36,932 bases of DNA from Winogradskyella sp. (GCF_028282165.1 NZ_JANQIM010000016.1:1-36932), one strand, 5' to 3'. Counted from the first letter of the stretch, positions 1 to 8,297 are shown. Translations and numbers: made by a program. Notes: generated from the letters alone by a model not told the origin.

Positions 1-261
1 TTCAAAAAGGCAATTAGCCTAGGTCTATCGATGGATCACGATTTGGCTATGGCCAAACTAAATTTAGCTGGTATTGCGTTTTCTAAACGTCGCAAGCAAG
101 AAGCCCAAAAGTTATTGTCTGAAGCCGAAAAGCTTGATAAACGCGATATGCTTGCTGAACAAATAAAAATGATGAAGCAACAAATGAAGAAAGCTTCTAT
201 ACCAAAACAACATTATGGGCAACCGACTTCTGCCAGGCAACATCGAAGAAGTAGACGATAG
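1..261 (+). CDS. C-terminal fragment of a TPR-like helical protein
   Basis: The reading frame is open from base 1, so this is the 3' end of a gene that begins before the window; the ATG at 31 is probably internal. The 86 visible residues are alternating amphipathic helices rich in Ala, Lys and Gln, with a TPR-like pattern around the segments ending LNLAGIAF and AQKLLSEAEKLD, followed by a basic Gln/Arg/His-rich tail. That fits the end of the small cytoplasmic tetratricopeptide-repeat proteins common in flavobacteria, which act as scaffolds. The partner and exact role cannot be told from this fragment. No terminator hairpin was seen before the minus-strand genes that follow. Confidence 0.6.
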   Translation, partial: FKKAISLGLSMDHDLAMAKLNLAGIAFSKRRKQEAQKLLSEAEKLDKRDMLAEQIKMMKQQMKKASIPKQHYGQPTSARQHRRSRR

Positions 262-283
262 AGGAGTTAGGAGTTAGGTAACA
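261..283. repeat. short GTTAGG-type tandem repeat
   Basis: Just after the stop codon the sequence reads GGAGTTAGGAGTTAGG, two copies of a heptamer-like GAGTTAG unit. The reverse complement of 6097-6128 carries the same kind of motif (see there). Both lie at the 3' ends of genes. Function unknown; possibly one family of intergenic low-complexity repeat. Confidence 0.4.
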
Positions 284-343
284 TACTCTAAAACCACCAA
301 ACTTATAAACAATACTAAACGAATAAATCCATAAACACCTTAA

Positions 344-1270
344 TCATTTGTAATACCCTTCTTTGGGAATCTCAATAGTATATGGCTTTCTGGATTTATT
401 ATTCAGATGCCGTTCTCTTAACCATGGGTTGTGGATTTTAAGAATTTTATAATTTATCCCAAATTGTTTTGCAAACTGGGAAAAATCGGTTACGGCTGTA
501 TCCACTTCGACTTTAAAAGTTGGAATGTACGTATACAAATCACTTTTATTAAAATTAAAACCATATTTTGACGGGTTGTTCAAGATTTCTTTTAATGCCA
601 CAATCCTAAACATATAACGACCGGTTTCTTCGCCTAATAACAAATCGTAATAATTAGCAACACCTTGTTCCTTTAATCGCCTGGAAATTCCAGAATTACC
701 GGCATTATAGGCAGCCGCCGCTAAGGTCCATGACCCAAATTGTGCTTTAGCCTTTTTTAAGTACTTACAGGCCACTTCTGTTGCCATTTCTAGATTATAG
801 CGTTCGTCAACGTTAGTATTGATTTCTAGACCATTTTCACGTCCAGTAGTTTTCATAATCTGCCAAAAACCTCTAGCTCCGGCTGGAGAAACCGCATTAG
901 TTAAGCCACTTTCTATGACTGCTAAGTATTTAAAATCATCAGGAACTCCATTTTTTTCTAAAATAGGCTCTATAACAGGAAAGTATTTTTGGGCACGCTT
1001 AAACATTAATAACCCGTTAGATTGCCAATAGGTGTTGACCAAAAGTTCTCTATCCATGCGTTCATAGATGTCTGGGTTTTCTACAGGAACCATTTCACCT
1101 GCGAAATTTAGACCTTCTGGCATTTCCAAGGCATAGACATTATAATCCTTAACGATTGGTGTTTCTTTTCCGATAGTTTCATCTGAAGGTGCCTTTTGCA
1201 TCGAGAAGATAAAAAGCCCAGAAATGCAGATTAATCCTATTGCTGCTAAAGTATTTTTTAAGATTTGCAT
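344..1270 (-). CDS. lytic transglycosylase domain protein (SLT/MltD-like)
   Basis: Predicted envelope murein hydrolase that cleaves the MurNAc-GlcNAc bond to give 1,6-anhydro ends. The start is placed at the internal ATG (1268-1270), because from there the protein begins with a clean hydrophobic signal or anchor (QILKNTLAAIGLICISGLFI), while the 15 residues before it look unnatural. Numbered from this start (308 aa), the catalytic Glu is E120 in LAVIESGL, followed by the family motif SPAGARGFWQIM and later by AAAYNAGNSGI. The C-terminal part is a short LysM-like or unassigned region ending in EIPKEGYYK. It lies 47 bp downstream of the hydrolase gene on the same strand and is probably co-transcribed with it. 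Family call firm; physiological role inferred. Confidence 0.9.
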   Translation of the reverse strand: MQILKNTLAAIGLICISGLFIFSMQKAPSDETIGKETPIVKDYNVYALEMPEGLNFAGEMVPVENPDIYERMDRELLVNTYWQSNGLLMFKRAQKYFPVIEPILEKNGVPDDFKYLAVIESGLTNAVSPAGARGFWQIMKTTGRENGLEINTNVDERYNLEMATEVACKYLKKAKAQFGSWTLAAAAYNAGNSGISRRLKEQGVANYYDLLLGEETGRYMFRIVALKEILNNPSKYGFNFNKSDLYTYIPTFKVEVDTAVTDFSQFAKQFGINYKILKIHNPWLRERHLNNKSRKPYTIEIPKEGYYK

Positions 1271-1317
1271 GGCATTATTTTTTGTACAATGTAAAAAAAC
1301 TATTGAATTATACAAAC

Positions 1318-1980
1318 CTAATTTTCAATAAGTTTCGGGAGATTTTCGTTAAACCACTTGAACTTGTTGATTATCATAATATGAGTACCTCCTCTAATTA
1401 TGATACAATCCCCTTGGCAAGAATGTGGAAAAACAATGTCTTTATCGCCATGAATGTAAATAGCCTCTGGGTGTGGTTCTTCCTGTTCCCAACAGACTAC
1501 CTGCTTTATTGCCCAATCCAAATACACTTTATCACTTACTGATAGGTATTTTTTGTATAAATCCACACGTTTTTTTATAGTTTCCCCAAAGGCATATTTG
1601 GCTAATAAATCGATATTACCAACTAATTGGGTGGGTAGAATTTTGTAGGCTTTGGTGTATTTTAGCAACTTTAAACGCTTGGGCAGTTCATGATGGGATT
1701 TTACACTCGATACTACAAAGAGTTTTTTTAAATCTAAGAATTTACTCATTTCTTGTACCAACATACCACCAAACGAAACTCCCAATAGTACAACATTATC
1801 ATACTTAATAAGCTCACACATACGCTTAGCATAGTCTTCTAAGGTTTCTTCTTTATGAGGCATTTGCCATTTTAGCCAATGAATTTTATAGCGATCTTCT
1901 GGTAGTTTGATATACTCAAAAATTGTAGGATTTGCAGCCATTCCTGGCATTAAATATACATGGGTCAATTCTGGGGTCAT
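1318..1980 (-). CDS. alpha/beta hydrolase
   Basis: A 220-residue single-domain hydrolase with no signal peptide, probably cytoplasmic. The nucleophile elbow is GVSFGG (Ser69), the likely acid lies in HGDKD (Asp179 or Asp181), and the catalytic His is H200 in GGTHIMI. The order Ser-Asp-His and the length match small carboxylesterase or thioesterase-like members of the fold. The substrate is not predictable. The N-terminal segment YLMPGMAANPTIFEYI is a typical oxyanion-side loop. It is the first gene of a two-gene minus-strand unit with the lytic transglycosylase. A degenerate TAAATTCG sits just upstream on the minus strand but is not a convincing promoter. Confidence 0.85.
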   Translation of the reverse strand: MTPELTHVYLMPGMAANPTIFEYIKLPEDRYKIHWLKWQMPHKEETLEDYAKRMCELIKYDNVVLLGVSFGGMLVQEMSKFLDLKKLFVVSSVKSHHELPKRLKLLKYTKAYKILPTQLVGNIDLLAKYAFGETIKKRVDLYKKYLSVSDKVYLDWAIKQVVCWEQEEPHPEAIYIHGDKDIVFPHSCQGDCIIIRGGTHIMIINKFKWFNENLPKLIEN

Positions 1981-2091
1981 TCGTGCTTTTTTTCGAATTT
2001 AATTTATCAATTTTCAGCAATACCTAAACACTTAATTAGTTATAATTTAACGTTTTAACAACCTTATCTTAAAACATAAGCCGATTTTTTG

Positions 2092-2099
2092 TACCTTTG
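2092..2099 (+). promoter_or_regulatory. -7 promoter element (TAnnTTTG) for the GNAT-like gene
   Basis: TACCTTTG followed by C matches the Bacteroidota primary sigma -7 consensus TAnnTTTG. It lies 65 bp before the ATG at 2165 in a plus-strand intergenic region. The -33 element is weak (TTA near 2069). Confidence 0.6.
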
Positions 2100-2164
2100 C
2101 ACTGCAAAACTATATAAAATATAGTATCTACTTGCCAACCGCTAACTTAAAAACAAAGAAAATT

Positions 2165-2461
2165 ATGACTGAAACTGCTGAATTGATTGATAATGACTTT
2201 CTGCGTCAATATGAATTAAAGGTTGAAAACGAAATGGCCGTTATTGAATATTCCCTTCAAGAACGTAAAATCTTTTTAACGAAGTTGGTGATACCTGAGG
2301 CCATAAAAACCGTAGAATTTGAAAAAGAATTTTTGGCAATGGTATTTGATGATATTAAAGAGCGAAACATCAGTGTGGTCCCAACAAGTCCAGAAATTGC
2401 AAAGTTTGTTAGGAGCAATAGAAAGTATAAACGTATGCTTCCTGTTGGCATCCGCATATAA
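2165..2461 (+). CDS. small GNAT-like N-acetyltransferase (YjdJ type)
   Basis: A 98-residue protein starting MTETAELIDN. The in-frame ATG-less extension upstream (from 2132) starts at a non-ATG codon and lies closer to the promoter, so the ATG at 2165 is preferred. The pattern VENEMAVIEYSLQERKIFLTKLVIPEA, then FLAMVFDDIKERNISVVPTSPEIAKFVRSNRKY, matches the compact Gcn5-like family (PF14542 type), which keeps the acetyl-CoA-binding strands and helix of the GNAT fold but is half the usual length. Substrate unknown; human and plant relatives bind acyl-CoA without a clear acceptor. It has its own promoter and a strong terminator, so it is probably monocistronic. Confidence 0.8.
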   Translation: MTETAELIDNDFLRQYELKVENEMAVIEYSLQERKIFLTKLVIPEAIKTVEFEKEFLAMVFDDIKERNISVVPTSPEIAKFVRSNRKYKRMLPVGIRI

Positions 2462-2477
2462 TTAATAAGAGAAATAC

Positions 2478-2517
2478 AACAAAAAACCCAAAACATTTAA
2501 GTTTTGGGTTTTTTGTT
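2478..2517. terminator. bidirectional intrinsic terminator, 17-bp perfect stem
   Basis: Bases 2478-2494 are perfectly complementary to 2501-2517, leaving a 6-nt loop. The core is CCCAAAAC/GTTTTGGG, flanked by an A run on one side and a T run on the other, so it works in both directions. It ends the plus-strand GNAT-like gene and, with its edge overlapping the stop codon, the minus-strand lipoprotein gene. Confidence 0.92.
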
Positions 2518-2962
2518 AATATTCTACATCCATACTACCGTCAGTAAGCTGAATCGAACTATACGAATCTGTTTCTGGATCATAAGAAGATAATATTCCT
2601 GAAAAATCCATAGCAAAGCGTGCATTTGTATTGATGGCTATATCAACAATCAAGTTATCGCTATCTTGTGCTTGCTTAAAAATTTTACCTCTAATGGTAT
2701 ATGCGAAGTTTTTAACAACATTAGCACCTTCGTCATTAATGTTAGCATTAAATGTAATTATTCTACTGGTATTACTATTTATTACGGCTGTAAAAGATCT
2801 TTCGTTTGTAGAACCTTGACGATCGACTATAATAGAATTAAAAATCATCTTTTGGCCATTAACTGTAACATCTAATCGCTCAGGAGGAACATCATTATCA
2901 CTACAAGAAGATGATAAAAGTAATCCTGATAATAAAAACAGCGAAAACAAAACTCTATTCAT
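2516..2962 (-). CDS. small surface-type lipoprotein of unknown function
   Basis: 148 residues. The N-terminus is a lipoprotein signal peptide with lipobox LSSSC, so Cys20 would be lipidated. The residues right after it (SDND) resemble the lipoprotein export signal that sends Bacteroidota lipoproteins to the cell surface. The mature part is beta-rich (alternating patterns such as RIITFNANINDEG and NLIVDIAINTNARF), suggesting a small beta-sandwich. No catalytic motif was seen and the family was not recognised. It stands alone between the bidirectional terminator and mtaB. Confidence 0.8.
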   Translation of the reverse strand: MNRVLFSLFLLSGLLLSSSCSDNDVPPERLDVTVNGQKMIFNSIIVDRQGSTNERSFTAVINSNTSRIITFNANINDEGANVVKNFAYTIRGKIFKQAQDSDNLIVDIAINTNARFAMDFSGILSSYDPETDSYSSIQLTDGSMDVEY

Positions 2963-3015
2963 AACAAATTGTGAATTAATGATTTAATACACAAATATAC
3001 ATTATAAGGAATGGA

Positions 3016-4374
3016 TTAAGAAACTTCCTTTAGAGTTGATTGTTGCACAAACTCAAACCTTACTAGACCATCGTCGTCGATTTTAGTGAGATGAACTTTA
3101 TGAAGCGTATTTACTAATTCTGGATTCCAAGGTGTTTTAACCTTCACGTAGTTTTCTGTAAATCCATGAATATAGCCTTCTTTGTTTTCTCCTTCAAATA
3201 AAACTATTCGTTCTGTATTTAACTGGCTCTCATAAAATGCCCTTCGTTTTTTTGCGGATAAACCTCTTAGCATCTTACTGCGCTTTGCCCTAATATTTTT
3301 AGGCACCACACCTCCCATTGACGCAGCTTCAGTATTATCGCGTTCTGAATAGGTAAACACATGCAAATACGAAATATCCAATGCATTCAAAAAATTATAT
3401 GTCTCCAAAAAATACTCATCAGTCTCTCCCGGAAAACCAACTATGACATCCACTCCAATACAAGCATGCGGCATCACTTCTTTTATCTTAGAAACACGAT
3501 CTACATATAATTCTCGCATATAGCGACGTTTCATTTTTTTAAGAATGGTATTGCTTCCACTCTGTAAAGGGACATGAAAATGAGGTACAAAAGCTCTGGA
3601 CTGAGATACGAGCTCAATGGTTTCATTCTTAAGTAAATTGGGCTCTATAGATGAAATCCTTAAACGCTCTATACCTTCTACTTTGTCGAGCTCATTGACT
3701 AAATCCAAAAAGGTATGTTCGTGTTTTTTATTGCCGAATTCGCCTTTTCCGTAATCACCAATATTTACTCCTGTCAACACAATTTCCTTGATACCCTGTT
3801 CGGAAATCTCAATTGCATTTTTTAATACATTTTCCATAGTATCACTACGTGAAATACCTCGAGCTAAAGGAATAGTACAGTAGGTACATTTATAATCACA
3901 ACCATCCTGTACTTTTAAAAATGCTCTGGTTCTATCACCAATGGAGTAGCTTCCTACATAAAAATCAGCATCTTCTATTTCGCAACTATGAACCTCTCCG
4001 CCCCTTCGACTGCGCTCAGGATTGCTTAGCAACTCATTTATATAATAGGTTACATTGAATTTTTCAGTTGCTCCTAACACCAAATCCACGCCTTCAACAT
4101 CAGCGAGTTCTTGTGGTTTTAATTGGGCATAGCAACCAATGGCAGCAACGAAAGCATCAGGATTTACTTTTTGAGCCTGCTTAACGATGGTCTTAAAACG
4201 TTTGTCAGCATTCTCTGTAACTGAGCACGTATTTATCACATAGATATCTGCCTTCTCTTTAAAGTCCACACGGTCAAATCCCTCATTATTAAAACTTCTT
4301 GCTATTGTAGAAGTCTCAGAGAAATTGAGCTTACAACCTAAGGTATAAAATGCGACTTTTTTTGTTGGGTTCAT
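3016..4374 (-). CDS. mtaB: tRNA (N6-threonylcarbamoyladenosine-37-C2)-methylthiotransferase MtaB
   Basis: Radical-SAM methylthiotransferase that converts t6A37 to ms2t6A37 in ANN-decoding tRNAs. The N-terminal UPF0004 domain carries cluster cysteines C14, C50 and C81. The radical SAM motif CDYKCTYC gives C159, C163 and C166. The C-terminal 60 or so residues are the TRAM-like RNA-binding domain. Length (452 aa) is slightly above the usual for flavobacteria, because residues about 118-126 (NPERSRRGG) look like an in-frame insertion of a dispersed repeat in the linker just before the radical SAM domain (see repeat at 3999-4023). All catalytic residues are kept, so the enzyme is probably active. 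A good -33/-7 promoter sits just upstream. Confidence 0.95.
   Translation of the reverse strand: MNPTKKVAFYTLGCKLNFSETSTIARSFNNEGFDRVDFKEKADIYVINTCSVTENADKRFKTIVKQAQKVNPDAFVAAIGCYAQLKPQELADVEGVDLVLGATEKFNVTYYINELLSNPERSRRGGEVHSCEIEDADFYVGSYSIGDRTRAFLKVQDGCDYKCTYCTIPLARGISRSDTMENVLKNAIEISEQGIKEIVLTGVNIGDYGKGEFGNKKHEHTFLDLVNELDKVEGIERLRISSIEPNLLKNETIELVSQSRAFVPHFHVPLQSGSNTILKKMKRRYMRELYVDRVSKIKEVMPHACIGVDVIVGFPGETDEYFLETYNFLNALDISYLHVFTYSERDNTEAASMGGVVPKNIRAKRSKMLRGLSAKKRRAFYESQLNTERIVLFEGENKEGYIHGFTENYVKVKTPWNPELVNTLHKVHLTKIDDDGLVRFEFVQQSTLKEVS
3999..4023 (-). repeat. in-frame dispersed-repeat insertion within mtaB
   Basis: On the coding strand the insert reads CCTGAGCGCAGTCGAAGG and encodes PERSRR. 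The GAGCGCAGTCGA core is familiar from intergenic palindromic repeats in flavobacterial genomes, and the same half-cores (GAGCG and CAGTCGA) occur in the purL insert at 27315-27389. GC is far above the surrounding gene. The boundaries are estimated from where relatives of MtaB, as I remember them, run directly into GEVHSCE. Confidence 0.7.
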
Positions 4375-4396
4375 TCTTGTATTTTTACCAAGTTGG

Positions 4397-4426
4397 CAAA
4401 TTTACAACATATAACTTACATGCAAA
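4397..4426 (-). promoter_or_regulatory. mtaB promoter (TTTG - 18 nt - TAAATTTG)
   Basis: On the minus strand TTTG (4426-4423) and TAAATTTG (4404-4397) are 18 nt apart, matching the Bacteroidota -33/-7 consensus. The mtaB ATG follows 22 nt after the -7 element, giving a very short leader. The -33 box overlaps the first codons of the divergent lipoprotein gene. Confidence 0.75.
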
Positions 4427-6039
4427 AACCCAGTAGACTCTTATTCAAATACTTAATTGTTTGTTTTGCTATATGTTCTTGTGCTTCAAAAGATAATGCT
4501 AACAAGGACCATTTGGTTTTTAGGTATAACGAACACAAAAATATTGGGTCTTTAGATCCTGCCTTTTCAAAAGACTTGGCTGATATTTGGGCAACACACC
4601 AGCTATTTAATGGCTTGGTACAAATGGATGATCGGCTTAATGTACAACCATGTATTGCAAAACACTGGTCTGTAAAAGACAGTGCCAAAGTGTATACCTT
4701 TATTTTGAGAGATGATGTGTATTTTCACCATCATCAATTGTTTGGAAAGGATTCTACAAGATCTGTCATAGCAAATGATTTTGAATATAGTTTCAAAAGA
4801 TTAAAGGATAAGTCTGTAGCTTCACCGGGAAGTTGGGTCTTAAACAAAGTAGAAAGCTTTTCCGCTATTAACGACTCAACCTTTCAAATTAAATTAAAAC
4901 AACCGTTTCCTGCTTTTTTAGGCCTGTTAACCATGAAATATTGTTCGGTAGTACCTCAGGAAATTGTTGAACATTACGGTAACGATTTTAGATCACATCC
5001 TATAGGGACTGGACCATTTAAATTTAAGCGTTGGGAAGAAAACATAAAACTGGTTTTTAGAAGAAACGATCATTATTTCGAAACAGGTGAAAATGGTAAT
5101 GTATTACCTTATTTACAAGCTGTTGCCATAACATTTTTACCCGACAAGCAAAGTGAGTTTTTGCAGTTTGCCCAAGGCAATATTGATTTTGTTTCGGGTT
5201 TGGATGCCTCTTATAAGGATGAAATTTTAACGGCTGATGGTAATTTACGACAGCTCTATGCAGATGATGTTAATATGATTCGCGGCCCTTACCTCAACAC
5301 AGAATATTTAGCCTTTTTTATGGAAACTGATGTAGAAGTTTTGCAAGCTTTAAAGCTCAGAAAAGCTATAAACCATGGCTTTGATAGAGCTAAAATGATG
5401 ACTTACCTTAGAAATGGCATAGGTATTCCTGCTACTGGCGGGTTTATTCCAAAAGGCTTGCCTGGTTTTGATGGTTCTATTGGCTTTACCTATCAACCTG
5501 AAAAAGCAAAACAGCTTATCAAAGAATTTAAATCTGAAACAGGAATTACCAATCCTGAAGTGACTTTAACAACCACAAGTAACTATCTTAGTTTTTGTGA
5601 ATTTATTCAGCGTGAGCTTCAAAAAATTGGGCTGCAAGTTAATGTGGATGTAGTTCCGGCCTCTAGTCTAAAGGACGCTAAAGCCAATGGTCAATTGGAT
5701 TTTTTTAGAGCAAGTTGGGTAGCGGACTATCCTGATGCCGAAAACTATCTCTCTTTATACTACAGTAAAAATTTTGCACCCAACGGACCAAACTATACTC
5801 ATTACGCTAATGATACATTTGACCGACTATACGAGACCTCTTATTTAGAAACCAATCCAGAAACTAGAGCTAAACTTTACACACAAATGGATGCTTTAGT
5901 GATGGAATCTGCACCAATAGTGCCCTTATTTTATGATGAAGTAGTACGGTTTACCAGAAAAGAAGTTAAAGGTCTTGGGATTAATGCCACTAATTTGTTA
6001 GAGTTGAAGAATGTGAAAAAAGAAATTACTAAGCAGTAA
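4420..6039 (+). CDS. ABC transporter substrate-binding lipoprotein (SBP family 5, OppA/DppA-like)
   Basis: Predicted periplasmic lipoprotein that binds oligopeptides or a similar ligand for an ABC importer. The start is taken at the ATG at 4420, which gives a good signal peptide (MQKPSRLLFKYLIVCFAICSC, lipid Cys21), rather than the non-ATG start at 4393. Family 5 landmarks are the early NIGSLDPAFSKDLADIW region, DFEYSFKRLKDK, the hallmark GTGPFKFKRWEEN, and the C-terminal lobe with DFFRASWVADYPDAENYLSLYYS. Length (539 aa) is normal. No permease or ATPase genes lie nearby, so it must work with a transporter encoded elsewhere, or serve as an orphan ligand-binding protein. The ligand cannot be predicted. 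Confidence 0.88.
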   Translation: MQKPSRLLFKYLIVCFAICSCASKDNANKDHLVFRYNEHKNIGSLDPAFSKDLADIWATHQLFNGLVQMDDRLNVQPCIAKHWSVKDSAKVYTFILRDDVYFHHHQLFGKDSTRSVIANDFEYSFKRLKDKSVASPGSWVLNKVESFSAINDSTFQIKLKQPFPAFLGLLTMKYCSVVPQEIVEHYGNDFRSHPIGTGPFKFKRWEENIKLVFRRNDHYFETGENGNVLPYLQAVAITFLPDKQSEFLQFAQGNIDFVSGLDASYKDEILTADGNLRQLYADDVNMIRGPYLNTEYLAFFMETDVEVLQALKLRKAINHGFDRAKMMTYLRNGIGIPATGGFIPKGLPGFDGSIGFTYQPEKAKQLIKEFKSETGITNPEVTLTTTSNYLSFCEFIQRELQKIGLQVNVDVVPASSLKDAKANGQLDFFRASWVADYPDAENYLSLYYSKNFAPNGPNYTHYANDTFDRLYETSYLETNPETRAKLYTQMDALVMESAPIVPLFYDEVVRFTRKEVKGLGINATNLLELKNVKKEITKQ

Positions 6040-6096
6040 GCAGTGTTTAGTATTCAGAATACGCAAAACCAAATAAACAAATCAACTCCCTTACAC

Positions 6097-6128
6097 CAAA
6101 TACCTAATACCTAACCCCTAACTCCCAA
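6097..6128. repeat. CCTAA-type tandem repeat in convergent intergenic region
   Basis: The region reads as imperfect tandem units (ACCTAATACCTAACCCCTAA and on), whose reverse complement resembles the GGAGTTAGG repeat at 261-283. It fills most of the 93-bp gap between two convergent genes. No clear terminator hairpin was seen there. Confidence 0.45.
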
Positions 6129-6132
6129 ACTA

Positions 6133-7041
6133 TCAAAACTTCTCAAAATAATACAGATCATCCCCTCCTTCTCCTTTGAGGCGTCGCGAAGATAAATAAC
6201 CCGTTGTTAAATCATCATTTAAGAAAAAAGAAAAATCATCACCTCTACTATTAATAGGCTTTTCTAGAGATACTGGCACTTGTTCGCTATCATTTGAATT
6301 TAAATCATAAACATAAATATCGATACCGCCTTTTCCTCCCCTGCGATTTGACGAGAAATACAATTTGTTATCTGTACTGACGAACGGAAAAATCTCGGTA
6401 CGTGAAGAATTAACGGTTTCTCCTAAACTGGTGACTTCGCCATAAGTCTCATGATTTGTTACAGAAACCTTGTACAAGTCTGATTTTCCTTTTGTACCTC
6501 TTACATCTGCTATAAAATATAAAGTATTACCATCTGGACTTAAGGCTGGATGCGCATAATTGTGATCGGGTTCGCAAAATGGCAAGGTCTCAAAATTGGT
6601 CCAACCTTTACCCTCAACATACTCCGCACGTCTAATTTGTAAGTTGTAAGTCTCTATGCCTTTCAACTTGTTAGTGCCTTTACCAAGTTGATTGGTGGTA
6701 AAATACATATACTTTCCATCTTTGGAAAAGGTCGCAGCGGACATGTTAAATCTTCCTAATTCGGTTTTCTTAATGGGTTCAGCATTATTAATTTCGCCAT
6801 CTTTACTTGCGGGAGCTTCGTACATGGTATAAATAAACCCATCAAACTTATCCTTGATGGCCCTTCCTCTTTTTGTTGTGAGGTTATGGCTAAAAAAAAG
6901 TTTATCACCTACAACACGAGCAGCAAAATGATCGAGTTCAGTGTTAATTTTAAGTTTTTTTACTTCTACATCTTTACTTTGGGAAAAGCTGAATGCAATA
7001 GTTAACAAAAGTAGTCCTGTAAATTTGGTTTTAAGCTTCAT
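6133..7041 (-). CDS. secreted PD40/WD40-like beta-propeller protein
   Basis: 302 residues with a Sec signal peptide (hydrophobic core LLLLTIAFSFS, cleavage near residue 21) and no lipobox, so exported to the periplasm or beyond. It contains about four PD40 (TolB-like) blades, with the motif xFSxDGxxxYFxSxR: AATFSKDGKYMYFTTN, HPALSPDGNTLYFIAD, FPFVSTDNKLYFSSNR and a last degenerate one ending TGYLSSRR. These are the propeller part of the PD40-OmpA proteins common in Bacteroidota, but no OmpA domain follows. The start codon lies one base after the stop of the GlmU-like gene, so translation is probably coupled. Confidence 0.85.
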   Translation of the reverse strand: MKLKTKFTGLLLLTIAFSFSQSKDVEVKKLKINTELDHFAARVVGDKLFFSHNLTTKRGRAIKDKFDGFIYTMYEAPASKDGEINNAEPIKKTELGRFNMSAATFSKDGKYMYFTTNQLGKGTNKLKGIETYNLQIRRAEYVEGKGWTNFETLPFCEPDHNYAHPALSPDGNTLYFIADVRGTKGKSDLYKVSVTNHETYGEVTSLGETVNSSRTEIFPFVSTDNKLYFSSNRRGGKGGIDIYVYDLNSNDSEQVPVSLEKPINSRGDDFSFFLNDDLTTGYLSSRRLKGEGGDDLYYFEKF

Positions 7042-7042
7042 G

Positions 7043-8218
7043 CTATTCTCTTCTATAGGATTTAGTTATTTCAAAAATGTGTTCTAAAATTGCTTTATCC
7101 TTTTCTGTGAATTCTTCCTTGCGCCTTGCCATAACGACCTTAGCTACTTCAAAGGCTTTGTTGGTTTTATAAGTTACAAAGCCTTTGCTTCCTCCCCAAG
7201 AGAAGCTAGGTACAAAATTTCTGGGAAAACCACTTCCAAAGATATTAGCACTTACACCAACAACCGTACCAGTATTGAACATGGTATTGATACCACATTT
7301 GCTATGATCGCCCATCATAAGTCCACAAAACTGTAATCCTGTCTTGGCAAATCCACCTGTATTATAGTTCCATAATCTAACTTCGGCATAATTATTCTTT
7401 AAATTACTATTGTTGGTATCGGCACCTAGGTTACACCATTCTCCCAAAACGGAATTACCTAAAAATCCATCATGCCCTTTGTTAGAGTACCCAAAAATCA
7501 CCGAATTATTAACTTCACCTCCAACCTTACTGTAAGGTCCTACCGTTGTTGGCCCATATATTTTCGTTGCCAGTTTTAAAGCTGCATTATTACAAAGTGC
7601 CAAGGGTCCTCTAACTACAGATCCTTCCATAATCTCCGCATCTCTACCGATGTAAATAGGCCCCGAACTTGCATTAAGTGTCACAAAATTTAACTTAGCG
7701 CCTTTCTCTATAAAGATATGTTCGGGATTAATAGTATTAACTGAAGCTGGTATAGGTTGGGACTTTCTTCCTTTAGTGATTAATCTAAAATCTTCTTCAA
7801 TAGCATCCCCATTTCTTGAAAAAATATCCCAAGTGTTCTCAATCTTCAATATTTCACCCCTAAATTCCAAAGCTTCAAACTTTGAAAAATCGTTGACTTC
7901 CTCACCTTCTTTTGCAAAAAAAGCAATAACATCCTCGCCTTTGAACAATGCTTCGTTGTGCTTTAAGTTTTTAACAAACTCAACAACCTCGGGATTGGGA
8001 AGAAAAGAAGCATTGATCATTATGTTATCGTCCATTTCTACCATAGGAAATTTATCGGATAAATAATCTTCTGTCACAGTCGTCGTAGTGTATTCTAAAT
8101 AAGATTCCCATTTTTGACGAATCGTTAAAATACCTACCCTGATATCTGCAACTGGTCTCGTGTATGTAAATGGCAAGAGATCATTACGATAAGGACCATC
8201 AAAAAGTATGTAGTTCAT
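7043..8218 (-). CDS. GlmU-like sugar nucleotidyltransferase/acyltransferase protein, Bacteroidota type
   Basis: 391 residues. The N-terminus (MNYILFDGPYRNDLLPFTYTRP) and the region ADIRVGILTIRQKWE match the alternative GlmU-like family of Bacteroidota, proposed to act in UDP-GlcNAc formation. The C-terminal half is a left-handed beta-helix with hexapeptide repeats (for example GPIYIGRDAEIMEGSVVRGP and TTVGPYSKVGGEVNNSVIFG) typical of acyltransferases. The N-terminal domain lacks the classical GxGTRM nucleotide-binding loop, so it may have diverged in activity. Cytoplasmic. First gene of a pair with the PD40 protein, starting 26 nt beyond the rpmE2 terminator; no separate promoter was seen, so read-through from rpmE2 is possible. 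Confidence 0.85.
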   Translation of the reverse strand: MNYILFDGPYRNDLLPFTYTRPVADIRVGILTIRQKWESYLEYTTTTVTEDYLSDKFPMVEMDDNIMINASFLPNPEVVEFVKNLKHNEALFKGEDVIAFFAKEGEEVNDFSKFEALEFRGEILKIENTWDIFSRNGDAIEEDFRLITKGRKSQPIPASVNTINPEHIFIEKGAKLNFVTLNASSGPIYIGRDAEIMEGSVVRGPLALCNNAALKLATKIYGPTTVGPYSKVGGEVNNSVIFGYSNKGHDGFLGNSVLGEWCNLGADTNNSNLKNNYAEVRLWNYNTGGFAKTGLQFCGLMMGDHSKCGINTMFNTGTVVGVSANIFGSGFPRNFVPSFSWGGSKGFVTYKTNKAFEVAKVVMARRKEEFTEKDKAILEHIFEITKSYRRE

Positions 8219-8244
8219 TTGCTAATGCGTTTGTGTAAAAATAA

Positions 8245-8275
8245 AAAAAGCCTTTCTAGTAGAGAAAGGCTTTTT
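8245..8275 (-). terminator. rpmE2 intrinsic terminator
   Basis: GCCTTTCT (8250-8257) pairs with AGAAAGGC (8263-8270) around a 5-nt loop, with A5 and T5 flanks extending the stem to 13 bp. On the minus strand it follows the rpmE2 stop by 22 nt and ends in a U run. Confidence 0.9.
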
Positions 8276-8297
8276 CAAAATATCTAAATGCTGAAGC

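Noticed and set aside
1271..1315. Upstream ATG for the lytic transglycosylase (45 nt earlier)
   Set aside because: The added 15 residues include Cys and His in an order unlike a signal peptide, and the internal ATG gives a proper membrane signal.
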